Below, one piece after another: positions 10,827 to 21,055 of a stretch of DNA of 64,000 bases. The DNA is from Strongylocentrotus droebachiensis (Eukaryota; Echinodermata; Echinoidea; Camarodonta; Strongylocentrotidae): positions 37,044 through 101,043 of the forward strand of contig JAVYIG010007526.1 of assembly GCA_035222895.1 (NCBI GenBank), written 5' to 3'. The notes under the pieces are model-generated. The model had not been told where the DNA came from. It worked only from the letters and a program-made list of their open reading frames with translations, and did no database searches. Within the stretch, counting starts at the first letter, position 1. Each line of letters begins with the position of its first letter. The position numbers were made by a program, and so were the translations under genes.

Positions 10827-13800
10827 TTAATTAATCTTAAGCTGCTCCCACTTTAAGAAATGTGATCCTAGCTTTCCCATTTTAATTGCTATTTTCTTTT
10901 CCTCATCCCTATACTTAAAAATGCTTTTTTTCATCTTTTCTAAAGTGAGTACTCGCCCCCCCGATCTTGACATAAATGTAACATACTTCACCATGAAAAT
11001 GATAGTATTACACATTTGTATTCTATATGAACTACCTACCAACCCAACAAATATATCTCGCCATTCTAAATCTTTAATTTCATCTAACTCAAAAAGTTGT
11101 ATTAAAGCCTGCCATAACCTTTGAACGCTCCCACAAGATAAAAATAAATGTTTGTATGTTTCTGTTTCCTGCTTACAAAACGAACATAAATTATCACCAA
11201 CAAAACCAAATCTATGAAGATGCTCATTAGTGTATATGGCTCCATGCAATAATTTAAATTGAAATTCACGTTGTTTTCTAATGAGTATAGTAATTCTTGG
11301 TCTAACAAATATTTCTTTTAATTCTTTATCTATAAAATCATAATCATTTTGCCCATCCCTTACCTGCAAATCATACGTTCGTTGCAGTGCTTTGATGAAA
11401 TAATCATAGATTGTTCTTGAACCCACATCCACAAACTGTATTTTTTTACTAGAAATATGGAAATAAGTATTAAAGCTTATCAAATCAACCTCGAGGAATT
11501 CTATTAACCCTGAATCATCCTTCCATGACCTGGGTATCGCATCATAAATATCAATAATCATAAGCAAATTATTACCTTTCATACCGAGGTTCATAAAATA
11601 TTTAACAGGCTTAACATGACCTTTCTCAACCAAATGATTCAGTTGAACAATCCCTCTTTCAAACAAGTATCTATCAAATATACTTTTTCCATTTATACAT
11701 ATATTCTGATTATTAAAAATAATTGGATTAATATAACCCTCCAAATATCTTAAATTACTTGTCTCTTGCCATGCTTGCAACATTTCCATATAGTATGGTG
11801 GAATATCTAAAACGAGTTTAATCTTGTTTAAATCATAATCACATACAAAAATAAATCTACCACCCACAAACTGTAAGCAATGATCAAAAAACAATTTCCA
11901 TCCCAAACTTTTCTCTCCATATAAAAGACGTTTTATCCACATTATGCGCTGTATTTTAACGGACATTTCAAAATTAATCATTCTTAATCCTCCAAAGTCA
12001 TAATCCTGATACATAATTGCCCGTTTAATTCTATCTTTCCCCCTCCATATGAATTCAAATGAAATTTTTGTAACTTCTTTATATACCCAATGAGGGACAA
12101 TTACGAGAGATGAAATATAATTTAATTTTGAAAGCGCATAAGTTTTTAGCAAATGTATTTTACCCATAATAGTTAAATCTCTTTGTTTCCACCATACAAG
12201 CAATTTTTTTATTTTACTTAGAATTTCTTTATAATTCAAATCATCTTTTAATCTTCGATCTAATGAATAACTAACCCCTAAAATATGTATTTCCTTAACC
12301 AAATTTCCAAATAAAGGCCCATCAGGTTTGTTCTCATCCTCACCCATCCACATAAAATGTGTCTTTGTTTTATTCACTTTAAGACCACTAATTTTTTCAA
12401 ATGATTCAAAAATATATTGCAACCTTCTAACCGAATCAATATCCTTCAAAAATATTGTCATATCATCTGCATATAACACTTGCCTAATTTCAGATTTTCC
12501 AAATGTAATCCCTTTAATACCGTTGTCCCTCCTTACTGCATGCGCCAAAATTTCGATGGCAACCAAAAACAAATATGGCGATAATGGATCCCCTTGCCTT
12601 ACTCCCCTTTCTATTTCAAAATACCCCGTGGAGTGACCACCGTTCATAACACAACTACTTATCCCCTTATACAATAATTTTACCCAAGAGCAAAATGAAT
12701 CTCCAAAACCGAACAATTTCAATATTTGAAATAAATATCTATGAGATACAGAGTCGAAAGCTTTCTCAAAATCCACTGCACACAAAAACCCTTTCCCTTG
12801 TTCCCCATAATGCATAGAATAAAATAACATGTCATCTATCAATCGTACAGCTTCCCCAATATTTCTATCTTTTATATATCCAACTTGATCATGATGAATT
12901 ATTTCATTTAAAACCTCTTTCATTCTTTTTGCTAGAACTTTAGATACAATTTTATAATCTACATTCAAAAGCGTGATGGGTCGATAATTTTTTATATGGA
13001 GAGTATCTTTCGCTTCCTTCTCAATTAAGGTAATTACCCCTTGTTTTTGAGATGCCGTTAATTCCCCCCTTTCGTATGTTTCATTCAATACTTCTACTAA
13101 CAAATCACCCAAAGCTGGCCAAAAAGTATAATAAAATTCAACTGTTAACCCATCATTTCCCGGGGTTTTATTCAATTTCATTTCTTTTAAAACTTTCAAG
13201 CATTCATCTTTAGTTAATTTACCTTCACAGATATCCCTATTGTCTTCATTTAACTTTGAAATATCATTAAAAAAGAAAGGGTCGTTTTGATTTATATCAG
13301 CCCTTAAAGAATATAAATCTTTATAAAATAGTTTAATTTCCTTTAAAATTTCCTCCTTATCTCTAGTAGTTTCCCCATTTTCTTTGTACACCTCCCTAAT
13401 TACACTTTTCCTTTTATTCGATTTTAACAACTGTTCAAAATATTGCGTATTGTTTTCTCCATCTTCAAACCAAGGTGCTCTTGATCTTATTTTAATGCCC
13501 TGTCGAGAAAAATCATACAATTTATTTAGTTTATCCCTTTTCTCCTCAATACAATCAACAATATATTTAGTGGGTCCCACTACCAGTTCGCCTTCTAAAT
13601 CCTTGATTTGTTTCTCTAACAGTTCTATTTCAACCCTCCTTGCTTTTGCCTTTTTCCGCGAGTATGTTATAATAAATTCTCTAATTTTCATCTTTAAAAA
13701 ATCCCAAAATACTAATTTATTCAAAATCTGTAATGACCATTCAGCTTTTAATTCCTGTATTTCCTTATTCATCTCTTCAACAAAATCTTTATCCATACAT

Positions 13801-14588
13801 AAACTACTGTTAAATTTCCAATATGATTTCCCAAAAACAAACTTATCAACAAGATCATTAAATTCTAGCCTAACGCCAGAATGATCTGGCGTAATAGATG
13901 TCAAAATCTCACACGTACCCACCAATTTTTCAACACTACAAGGTATAAACCAATAATCTAAACGGCTTTGCACCACCGGCCAATTTTGTCGAAAAGTAAA
14001 TTGCTTTACATTCGGATTTTTTTTCCTCCATATATCTTCTAAATCGTATTTATTTAAAAATTCCTTAATCAAATCAATAACCCGAGATTTCACCGGTGTT
14101 TTTGACCCCACATAATCTAATTTTCCATCCAATATACTATTGAAATCACCTCCTAATAAAACTAAATAGTCCCGATCACACTGATCAAAAATACTTTCAT
14201 CTAACTTCTTCAAAAATTCAATTTGTAAAGTTTCTTTATCTCTCGTTGGAAAATAAACATTAACCAATAGCATTTTAACCCTTTGTATTTCACCTTTAAA
14301 AATAATGTATCTCCCCTCTTCATCTACTTTAATTTTTTTTTCTTCAAAATCTAAATGATTAGAAAATAAAATAAGAGCCCCTCTACTATGGTTTGACCCA
14401 TGACTAAAAAACATTGGCCCTCCCCAATCTTGTTTCCACCGCTCTTCTATCTCTACTGTACTATATGTTTCTTGTAAGAAAATTATACTATTCTTTTTAG
14501 TTTTGCACCATTCAAAAATATTCACTCTTTTTAACCTATCTCTTATTCCTCTAACATTTAATGTCATGAAAGATAATTTCACTGCCAT
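10827..14588 (-). CDS. L1/Tx1-type LINE ORF2: endonuclease-reverse transcriptase, uninterrupted
   Basis: The product is 1253 residues, a normal length for an L1-group ORF2 protein, which nicks target DNA and copies element RNA by target-primed reverse transcription. Residues 1 to about 235 are an APE-type endonuclease: the N in MTLNVRG, the E in LQETYS (about 40), GGDFNS, then TPDHSGV. The reverse transcriptase spans about 430-780, with YRPITLLN, AVDFEKAFDS (motif A), GVRQGDPLSP (motif B) and YADD (about 706). A C-terminal zinc knuckle, C-x2-C-x8-H-x4-C, lies near residue 1140. The start is the ATG at 14586-14588. No frameshift or internal stop is present, so the copy may be young. No ORF1 is found immediately upstream; the ORF1-like gene at 27.9-28.7 kb is separate. 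Placement in the Tx1/L1 group is from motif appearance only. Confidence 0.93.
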   Translation of the reverse strand: MAVKLSFMTLNVRGIRDRLKRVNIFEWCKTKKNSIIFLQETYSTVEIEERWKQDWGGPMFFSHGSNHSRGALILFSNHLDFEEKKIKVDEEGRYIIFKGEIQRVKMLLVNVYFPTRDKETLQIEFLKKLDESIFDQCDRDYLVLLGGDFNSILDGKLDYVGSKTPVKSRVIDLIKEFLNKYDLEDIWRKKNPNVKQFTFRQNWPVVQSRLDYWFIPCSVEKLVGTCEILTSITPDHSGVRLEFNDLVDKFVFGKSYWKFNSSLCMDKDFVEEMNKEIQELKAEWSLQILNKLVFWDFLKMKIREFIITYSRKKAKARRVEIELLEKQIKDLEGELVVGPTKYIVDCIEEKRDKLNKLYDFSRQGIKIRSRAPWFEDGENNTQYFEQLLKSNKRKSVIREVYKENGETTRDKEEILKEIKLFYKDLYSLRADINQNDPFFFNDISKLNEDNRDICEGKLTKDECLKVLKEMKLNKTPGNDGLTVEFYYTFWPALGDLLVEVLNETYERGELTASQKQGVITLIEKEAKDTLHIKNYRPITLLNVDYKIVSKVLAKRMKEVLNEIIHHDQVGYIKDRNIGEAVRLIDDMLFYSMHYGEQGKGFLCAVDFEKAFDSVSHRYLFQILKLFGFGDSFCSWVKLLYKGISSCVMNGGHSTGYFEIERGVRQGDPLSPYLFLVAIEILAHAVRRDNGIKGITFGKSEIRQVLYADDMTIFLKDIDSVRRLQYIFESFEKISGLKVNKTKTHFMWMGEDENKPDGPLFGNLVKEIHILGVSYSLDRRLKDDLNYKEILSKIKKLLVWWKQRDLTIMGKIHLLKTYALSKLNYISSLVIVPHWVYKEVTKISFEFIWRGKDRIKRAIMYQDYDFGGLRMINFEMSVKIQRIMWIKRLLYGEKSLGWKLFFDHCLQFVGGRFIFVCDYDLNKIKLVLDIPPYYMEMLQAWQETSNLRYLEGYINPIIFNNQNICINGKSIFDRYLFERGIVQLNHLVEKGHVKPVKYFMNLGMKGNNLLMIIDIYDAIPRSWKDDSGLIEFLEVDLISFNTYFHISSKKIQFVDVGSRTIYDYFIKALQRTYDLQVRDGQNDYDFIDKELKEIFVRPRITILIRKQREFQFKLLHGAIYTNEHLHRFGFVGDNLCSFCKQETETYKHLFLSCGSVQRLWQALIQLFELDEIKDLEWRDIFVGLVGSSYRIQMCNTIIFMVKYVTFMSRSGGRVLTLEKMKKSIFKYRDEEKKIAIKMGKLGSHFLKWEQLKIN

Positions 14589-15600
14589 GTTATTTTATGT
14601 GTAATTGTATCCAAAACCTTACATCGATAAACTCCAAAGAAACTTCCACACAATCTATTTCCACCGTGAGCAAATGTATAGAAAAAACTATCTGCAGCCA
14701 AACAAACATGCATACTTATCGTCGAATTATATAAAAAATGCAAGCAGAATCCACCCCGTACCACACAACCCAACGCATTCATACACACAAGCATATTCAC
14801 TACACACACAACACCCCCACACAAAACAACCCAAATCTGCTCTTCGGTGTACGTAAACATCCGAGAGCAAGAGCCTCCCCCTTTCCCTGTCAATTTAACT
14901 AGACCAATGGCAAAATAAACCAATGAACATTTCTTCTTGCATAAGTCGATGAGAAATACGTTGTATTGTTATATAACCGTAATCTAATTAAAAAACAAAA
15001 AACAAAAAGAAAAAAAAAATACAAAGAGCTTTTATCCCTTAACAAATGCCTTGAATTGTATTACGGAACCCGCTCGTCATAACTTAGTTAAATGATTTTC
15101 CTAAAATGCATTACAGTGAATTGACCGGCCCGCGTACCTAATCACAATACGCACCTTCTAATTAAAAATAAAAACACGATCCCAATAAACCAAATTCCCC
15201 CAAACGACACCAGTTCGGCAACCTAATAAACTGTTCGTGCAAACCGAACCCATCATGCTATCATTTACCAAGTTCTATAATTTGCATAATAAGCCTCACC
15301 CATGAATGAATAGGCTCACACACCTGATCGTTTTGTATGCACTCCGTAAAAAAAAAACTCCTAAAGGGCGTTCCCGACAACTCGAAAGAACACCAAACGT
15401 CAGCCGACATAATGATAGGCAAGCATGCATACCAGATCCCAACACGTTCCTCCCTCTCAAAACATCACACCACCACCTGGCTTTAAAAAAAATAGTTTTG
15501 GCTGGGTGAACATATCGGACCATTAACCAGATACTCGAATTGTTTTCACTTTACAGAAACAGTTTTAAATATGTATCAGTCATTTACTAAGATATGTGAA
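14589..15600. other. LINE 5' flank / unassigned
   Basis: The region upstream of LINE ORF2 may hold its 5' UTR. A 114-codon minus-strand frame (14579-14923) overlaps the ORF2 start by 10 bases, but it is cysteine- and glycine-rich and resembles no ORF1 protein. The rest shows nothing recognisable. Confidence 0.4.
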
Positions 15601-16190
15601 TTTACATAGAATGCGTTATCGAAATAAAGCTCATTGTAATATTTAAAAAAAGCCGTCGTTACCCAGATACTATGGCATTGTATAAAGGCGTTGCAATATA
15701 CATCGTGAACGAAAGCGGACGTTCAAAAGAGTTTATGGAAAGTACCTTGCAATAAAGCTCATTGTAATACCAAGAGCCGTGTTACCCAGATATTATGTTT
15801 TGCATAAATAGGCGTTACCACAAAGTACTTGAATATCGTGAAAGAGAACAAATCCCCAACAGACCAGCAAGGTTTATGGAAAGTACCTTGCAATAAAGCT
15901 CATTATAATACCAAGAGCCGTGTTACCCAAATATTACGTTTTGCATATATAGGCGTTACAACAAAGTACTTAAATATTGTGAAAGAGAACAGATCCCCAA
16001 CAGACCAGCAAGGTTTATGGAAAGTACCTTGCAATAAAGCTCATTGTAATACCAAGAGCCGTGTTACCCAGATATTATGTTTTGCATAAATAGGCGTTAC
16101 AACAAAGTACTTAAAAATCGTGAAAGAGAACAGATCCCCAACAGACCAACAATACATTTACCCCTCTATCTGAATTTACATAGATTTGCG
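15600..16190 (+). repeat. 141-bp tandem repeat array
   Basis: Copies share GGTTTATGGAAAGTACCTTG, AAAGCTCATTGTAATACCAA, AGCCGTGTTACCCAGATATT, GGCGTTACAACAAAGTACTT and GAAAGAGAACAGATCCCCAA. Anchors at about 15731, 15872 and 16013 give a period of 141 bases. Partial or diverged copies flank the three clear ones. The open frame across the copies (15829-16089) is repeat-derived. Confidence 0.85.
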
Positions 16191-16634
16191 TTATAAAATA
16201 ATGAAATAGTCAATATACTGTTTAAGCATGTTTTGAGGGAAATGTTTCTTCTCACTTCACGCATGCATGCTTAGGGTTGTAATACAAATCCTGCTACAAT
16301 TCTTTTTGTTTTCTTTCTTTTAAATACCAAGTTATATAATTTGCATATCATGCGTCACAAAATGATAAACAAATGATGAAACACTACTGCCAATTCGAAA
16401 TAGCACCAGGGAATGTATCCGGACCGGTCCCCAAGCATTTTAGCCCCCTTAATAAACAACACCACCTGGCACCATTGAAATATTTTGGAAACCTCACTCC
16501 TACACATACTTAACCCCTTTATTCCACAAGTGGCAAAGCTTAGAAAAGGGAACTGAAACCAACAGCCCTTGGCGCGACAATCTTATTAAAATATTATTAT
16601 TGCTTTGGTTAGAACAATTAATGAACAACCTCTG

Positions 16635-16674
<40 letters not shown>

Positions 16675-16690
16675 CCTGAAAAATCCCCCT
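16191..16690. other. No gene; long A homopolymer
   Basis: Unassigned AT-rich sequence ending in an A run of about 35 bases (16637-16671). Long homopolymers here and at 16987-17028 are prone to length error in assemblies. Confidence 0.4.
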
Positions 16691-16695
16691 TTTTT

Positions 16696-16982
16696 CTCAA
16701 TGTTGTCACTTCATCTCCGATATTCAACATTTAAGGCATTATGGAGACGAAGTTGCACACAAATCAAACCTCGCCTTCCACATACCCAACAACGATGAGA
16801 AACCCGAGGCTTCGCTTTATATTTCATATACACTGAAGAAAGAAAAAAAAATGTGTGTGATATTAACTCTTGGTAAACGTACGATAATCTTCTCAAGTTT
16901 TGTATCATTTTTTTAAAACTAAAGAAACGAACAGAATATGTATATATGTATATACATCCTTTTCTTCCTCTTTTTGAACAAT

Positions 16983-17029
<47 letters not shown>

Positions 17030-17480
17030 ACCATTGTCATATACGTGACAGGCTAGTTTAGCCCCAAAATTTCACATTGGCTAATGTGTAGTAAACATAA
17101 ACAATACTTTATAACTTATAACTGGTACTTTCCTTTTCTTCCTTCCCCCTTCATTTAATTATTTCCTCGCTTATTCCTTTCTCTTTCCCTCCCTTCTCCT
17201 CTCCTTTCCCCCTCTTCCTTCTTTTCCCCTTTCTCCCTCTTATCATTTCTCTTCTATTTTTCCTTTCCAAACTTCCACATTAAACCTGTCGTTTTCAATT
17301 GTATCCCCAAGTTGAAAGCACGTGAAATCTCCTCCATGCAGCCTTCATTAATGGGGAGGTAGATGGGGATGAACATAAATTCATCTCTTCCATACCAATA
17401 GATCGCTGACAGAGCAATAATAAACAAGCCCTGCCAAACAAACCATCAGCCTGAAGAATCTTTTATTTTAAAAAAGAAAC
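16696..17480. repeat. Interspersed/tandem unit R3, copy 1 (keeps the empty Ngaro site)
   Basis: The unit starts at CAATGTTGTCACTTCATCTC and contains ATGGAGACGAAGTTG, CCCAACAACGATGAGAAACC, a C/T-rich tract and GGGGAGGTAGATGGGGAT, and ends near CCTGCCAAACAAACCATCAG. Its counterpart of the Ngaro insertion point (17417-17430, GCAATAATAAACAAG) is uninterrupted, so it preserves the pre-insertion sequence. A 42-base A run at 16987-17028 lies inside. Confidence 0.85.
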
Positions 17481-17483
17481 TCA

Positions 17484-18035
17484 AAGTTGTCACTTCATCT
17501 CCGATATTCAACATGTAAGGCATTATGGAGACGAAGTTGAACTAAAATCAAACCTCGCCTTCCACATTCCCAACAACGATGAGAAACCCGGGGCTTCACT
17601 TTATATTTAATATACACTACGATTATATACCATAAATTATCAGGAAAAACAAAAAATGTGTGTGATATTAACTCTTGATAAAAGTACGATAATCTTCTCA
17701 ATTTTTGTATCATTTCTTTAAAACTAAACAAACAAACAAAATATGTAGGCCTACATATTTATATACATTAAACAAAGATCCCTCTCATAATATACCTGAC
17801 AGGCTAGTTTGACCCATACATTTCACATTGGCCAATGTATAGTTCACAATACTTTATAGCTTGTACTTTTCTTTTCCTCGTTCCCCATTTTATCTAATTA
17901 TTTTTCCTTTCTTTTCCCCTCCCTCCTTTCCCTTCTCCTTTCCTCCTCTTCTCTCCTTCATTAATGGGGAGGTAGATGGGGATAAAAATAAATTCATCTC
18001 TTCCATACCAATAGATCGCTGACAGAGCAATAATA
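17484..18035. repeat. R3 copy 2, left part, split by Ngaro element
   Basis: It matches copy 1 from the TTGTCACTTCATCTCCGATA anchor through GATCGCTGACAGAGCAATAATA, where it breaks off at 18035. The rest of the unit (AACAAGCCCTGCC onward) resumes at 25655. The anchor distance between copies 1 and 2 is 784 bases. Confidence 0.88.
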
Positions 18036-18206
18036 CATTTTAGCGAACTTCTCGAAAGTAGCTAAAACAGGTTATTCCCAATCTGAACGAAGAAGTGTGA
18101 ACCGAGCCGTAGACCACACGCCGCGTGGTCAAGGGAGGGGGGTCGTGAAAGACTTTATTGGCGTCAGTAATAAAACCAGAAAGGTTCGCGCCATACTCCG
18201 CGTGCT
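18036..18206 (+). repeat. Ngaro-1 terminal repeat A1
   Basis: This 171-base segment starts CATTTTAGCGAACTTCTCGA and ends at CCATACTCCGCGTGCT. It is repeated at 23681-23851 without a visible difference. Homology stops abruptly on both sides. It immediately precedes the gag-like ORF and probably contains the element's promoter; no TATA box is evident. Confidence 0.95.
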
Positions 18207-18264
18207 GGTGTGTTAATTTGTTATAACTTTTGTGCATCTCGTGGAAGTCGACGCGTCACCAACC

Positions 18265-19449
18265 ATGCCCAAATCCAGGCAGAGGCCAGCAAGCCATGTG
18301 AGGCGGAGTGCCGAAGTGGCACAGGTTGATGCTCCTCAGCTATCCGGTGCAGCAAGGGGCCGCAGGAGAGGACGACCACGCGGATCCACTAAGTCGAAGC
18401 CTATTGAGGTCGCAGGGGCATTCGAAGAGCACGACGAGGGGGTTTCAGCGTCAACGGCCGGCTTAATCAGGCCAACTCCTACTACGGTGATGGGTGTCGG
18501 CGATGGAAGTGCGAGCAGAGGCTGTCTACCTGGGGTTCCTACCGACGAGGAAGGCAGAATTCTACCCGGTGAGTCGTGGCCGCTGCGTTTAGAAAACGCG
18601 CAATTAAAAGGTCGGGAGGAAATGGGCGCGATCGAACCGTTTACCGCCCCTCCAACAGAGGCTTCTTCCCCTCCTGTTTTAAATACCACTCCCCATCTCC
18701 CCCAGCCAGGCCTGCCATACATGCGGCAAGGCATTAGTGAGGAGCTAGGCTCCACCGTCCCCCAAGCTTTGCGCGAGCGAATTTGGAAGGGGGAATTTAT
18801 CGAGCTGGGGCATATGCTCAAAGAAGGGTACCACACGTCCAATGATCTAACACTTGCCTTTGATCAGTCAAACGGGGGGTTTCACCTCCGCCCTCAATCT
18901 CGACCAATTTTAATCCGCTCGATTGAGCAGTGGACGAGCGCGATGTTGACCTTTGTGTCAATTTACACAGAGAGGCATGGTTCGCGGTCGCGAGAGCTGC
19001 TTAAGTACATGAATATAGTGAGGACGGCTGCGGCGTCAAACTACAATTGGCGCGAGTACGATATTCAGTTTCGGTTGCGCCAAGCCACTCGGCCTGAAGC
19101 GTCGTGGGGATCAGTCGACACGGAGCTCTGGTTGCTAGTGGCAACGGCGCAGCCCTTTCGCGGTTACGGGGCTGGCCCGTTCTCCGGCCCTGCCTGGCTC
19201 CCCCAAGGAGGTCAACAGCGACAGCGGCAGCCAGCCTTTCGGGGTGGGTGGAGCTCGGGTCAGCGCCGAGGAGCGGGTTCGGCCCCTAGCCGCCGTCAAT
19301 CTAGGCCAGGCTTCTGCTTTGCCTTTAATGCAGCCGGAAAATGTGTTAAAGGGAAAAGCTGCCAATACATGCATAAATGCATTAAATGCGAAGCCGCCTC
19401 CCATGGGGAGTTTGCCTGCAATAAAGGGCAAACGTCCGCCAGCAAGTAG
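18265..19449 (+). CDS. Ngaro-1 Gag-like protein with CCCH and CCHC zinc fingers
   Basis: The first ATG of this frame is at 18265 (context ACCATG), giving 394 residues; the frame is open from 18232, which is a GTG. The N-terminal third is basic and low-complexity, with an AT-hook-like RGRRRGRPRGS. The middle has no recognised motif. Numbering from 18232, the C-terminus holds a C-x8-C-x5-C-x3-H finger (C362, C371, C377, H381) and then a C-x2-C-x4-H-x4-C knuckle (C383, C386, H391, C396). Such fingers bind nucleic acid in retroelement Gag proteins. The 3' end overlaps the RT frame by about 200 bases. Assignment as Gag rests on position and zinc fingers, not on sequence similarity. Confidence 0.75.
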   Translation: MPKSRQRPASHVRRSAEVAQVDAPQLSGAARGRRRGRPRGSTKSKPIEVAGAFEEHDEGVSASTAGLIRPTPTTVMGVGDGSASRGCLPGVPTDEEGRILPGESWPLRLENAQLKGREEMGAIEPFTAPPTEASSPPVLNTTPHLPQPGLPYMRQGISEELGSTVPQALRERIWKGEFIELGHMLKEGYHTSNDLTLAFDQSNGGFHLRPQSRPILIRSIEQWTSAMLTFVSIYTERHGSRSRELLKYMNIVRTAAASNYNWREYDIQFRLRQATRPEASWGSVDTELWLLVATAQPFRGYGAGPFSGPAWLPQGGQQRQRQPAFRGGWSSGQRRGAGSAPSRRQSRPGFCFAFNAAGKCVKGKSCQYMHKCIKCEAASHGEFACNKGQTSASK

Positions 19450-21055
19450 AGTTTTAGCGCCGACTCCAATTAAGTTAGTTCGCATGTTGCCTTTCCTTCG
19501 CACCTATGATAAGCATACAGAAGGAGAAAAGTTGATTGAGGGTTTTAAGAATGGGTTTTCGCTTGGGTTCTCTGGGGAGCGCGTGCCCATGTCTGCTAGG
19601 AATTTGAAATCAGCTTATGAATACCCCCAGATTGTTCGGAGAAAAATCGAAAAAGAAGTACAGCTAGGGAGAATTGTAGGCCCGTTTTCTGCACCCCCCT
19701 TCGATAATTTTCGTTGCTCCCCGATAGGTTTAGTGCCAAAGCGCACAGAGGGTGAATATCGGCTCATCCATCATTTATCTTCGCCTAAAGGCTCGTCAGT
19801 CAATGATTGCATAGATCGGGAGGAGTGCACTGTCAGATATTCGGACTTTGACGAGGCGGTCAAGTTAGTGGTCGCGCTCGGCCGTAATGCCTTCATGGGG
19901 AAATCAGATATCAAATCAGCATTTCGATTGTTGCCTGTGAATCCAGCTGATTTTGACCTCCTTGGTATGTGTTTCGACGGTCAGTTCTACTTCGACCGGT
20001 GTATGCCGATGGGTTGTTCGGTTTCCTGTGCAGTTTTTGAGAGGTTTAGTTCCTTCTTACAGGCCTGCTGTCGACGCATTGCGTCATCACAGGGCATCCT
20101 TCATTATCTCGACGATTTCTTTTTCGTGGGCAGGGCGGCTGACGAATGTGCCCACCTGATGCGGTGCTTTAGGGCGATGTGTGATCGATTTGGCATCCCT
20201 ATTGCTGACGAGAAGACGGAGGGCCCAGTGCAGGTTATTACCTACTTGGGATTGGAGATCGACTCCACCGAATTGCAGGTCCGGGTGCCTAAGGAGAAAC
20301 TGAGGGTCTTGCTAAGCATGCTGGATGATTTTGCGTCCAAGTCAAAGTTGACATTGAGGCAGTTGCAATCTCTTACGGGCAGTCTGAATTTTGTCTGTAA
20401 GGCTATAGGTCCTGGTAGGGCATTTCTCCGCAGATTAATCGACTTGACGAGAGGTGTGCACAAGGCCCACCATAGAATTCGGATTTCAAAAGGTGCCAAG
20501 GCTGACCTCTTGGCATGGAGGGAGTTTTTACTGCATTTCAATGGGACAGTTTGCTTCGGGGACAGCGTATGGAGGCGGAATGATTTCTTTCAATTTTACA
20601 CGGATGCAGCAGGAAGCATCGGCTTTGGCATATATTTTGAATCACGGTGGGCCCAGGCACGTTGGCCCGAGGAGATACTTGATGCCCATTATTCAATTGG
20701 GTTTTTGGAATTGTTTCCAATTGTCGTAGGGGTAGCCATGTGGGGGCAGAGAATTTCAGGAAGGAAAGTGGTTTTCTGGTCGGATAATCAGGCCGTAGTG
20801 GCAGTCATTAATAAGCAATCGTCTACATGTTCTCATATCATGGGGCTTATCCGTCGCTTAGTGCTTTTGTGCTTAAGGTGGAACATCCACTTTAAGGCAA
20901 AGTATGTGCCTGGCGTCGATAACGAAATTGCTGACTCTTTATCTCGTTTTCAGATGGAAAGGTTTCGACGCCTTGCCCCGGACGCCGAGCCCGCCGGTAC
21001 CCCCCTTCCTCCCCATCTGTGGAGCAGCTTCTTAATGAGCGACGTGTCTTACTAG
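19244..21055 (+). CDS. Ngaro-1 reverse transcriptase-RNase H
   Basis: The open frame is about 603 residues and overlaps the gag-like ORF in another frame. It opens with GTG, and later ATG codons (for example before LPFLRTYDKH, near 19483) or frameshifting from Gag could start it. The reverse transcriptase has a RLIHHLSSP motif, KSDIKSAFRLLP (motif A, catalytic D), PMGCSVSCAVFE (motif B) and YLDDFFF (motif C, about residue 288). The RNase H follows: FYTDAAGS (about 450), a LEL glutamate, FWSDNQAVV (about 512) and DNEIADSLSRF (about 564). The YLDD box and this RNase H type are typical of the DIRS/Ngaro order. The protein copies element RNA to DNA. No internal stop is seen. Confidence 0.93.
   Translation: MGGARVSAEERVRPLAAVNLGQASALPLMQPENVLKGKAANTCINALNAKPPPMGSLPAIKGKRPPASRVLAPTPIKLVRMLPFLRTYDKHTEGEKLIEGFKNGFSLGFSGERVPMSARNLKSAYEYPQIVRRKIEKEVQLGRIVGPFSAPPFDNFRCSPIGLVPKRTEGEYRLIHHLSSPKGSSVNDCIDREECTVRYSDFDEAVKLVVALGRNAFMGKSDIKSAFRLLPVNPADFDLLGMCFDGQFYFDRCMPMGCSVSCAVFERFSSFLQACCRRIASSQGILHYLDDFFFVGRAADECAHLMRCFRAMCDRFGIPIADEKTEGPVQVITYLGLEIDSTELQVRVPKEKLRVLLSMLDDFASKSKLTLRQLQSLTGSLNFVCKAIGPGRAFLRRLIDLTRGVHKAHHRIRISKGAKADLLAWREFLLHFNGTVCFGDSVWRRNDFFQFYTDAAGSIGFGIYFESRWAQARWPEEILDAHYSIGFLELFPIVVGVAMWGQRISGRKVVFWSDNQAVVAVINKQSSTCSHIMGLIRRLVLLCLRWNIHFKAKYVPGVDNEIADSLSRFQMERFRRLAPDAEPAGTPLPPHLWSSFLMSDVSY

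Noticed and set aside
14579-14923. 114-codon minus frame overlapping LINE ORF2 start, considered as ORF1
   Set aside because: No coiled coil, RRM or zinc finger, and the composition looks like translated non-coding DNA.
16637-17028. Two long A homopolymers (35 and 42 bases) as processed-pseudogene tails
   Set aside because: No upstream cDNA-like sequence or target duplication; they lie inside or beside the R3 repeat and may be inflated by assembly.
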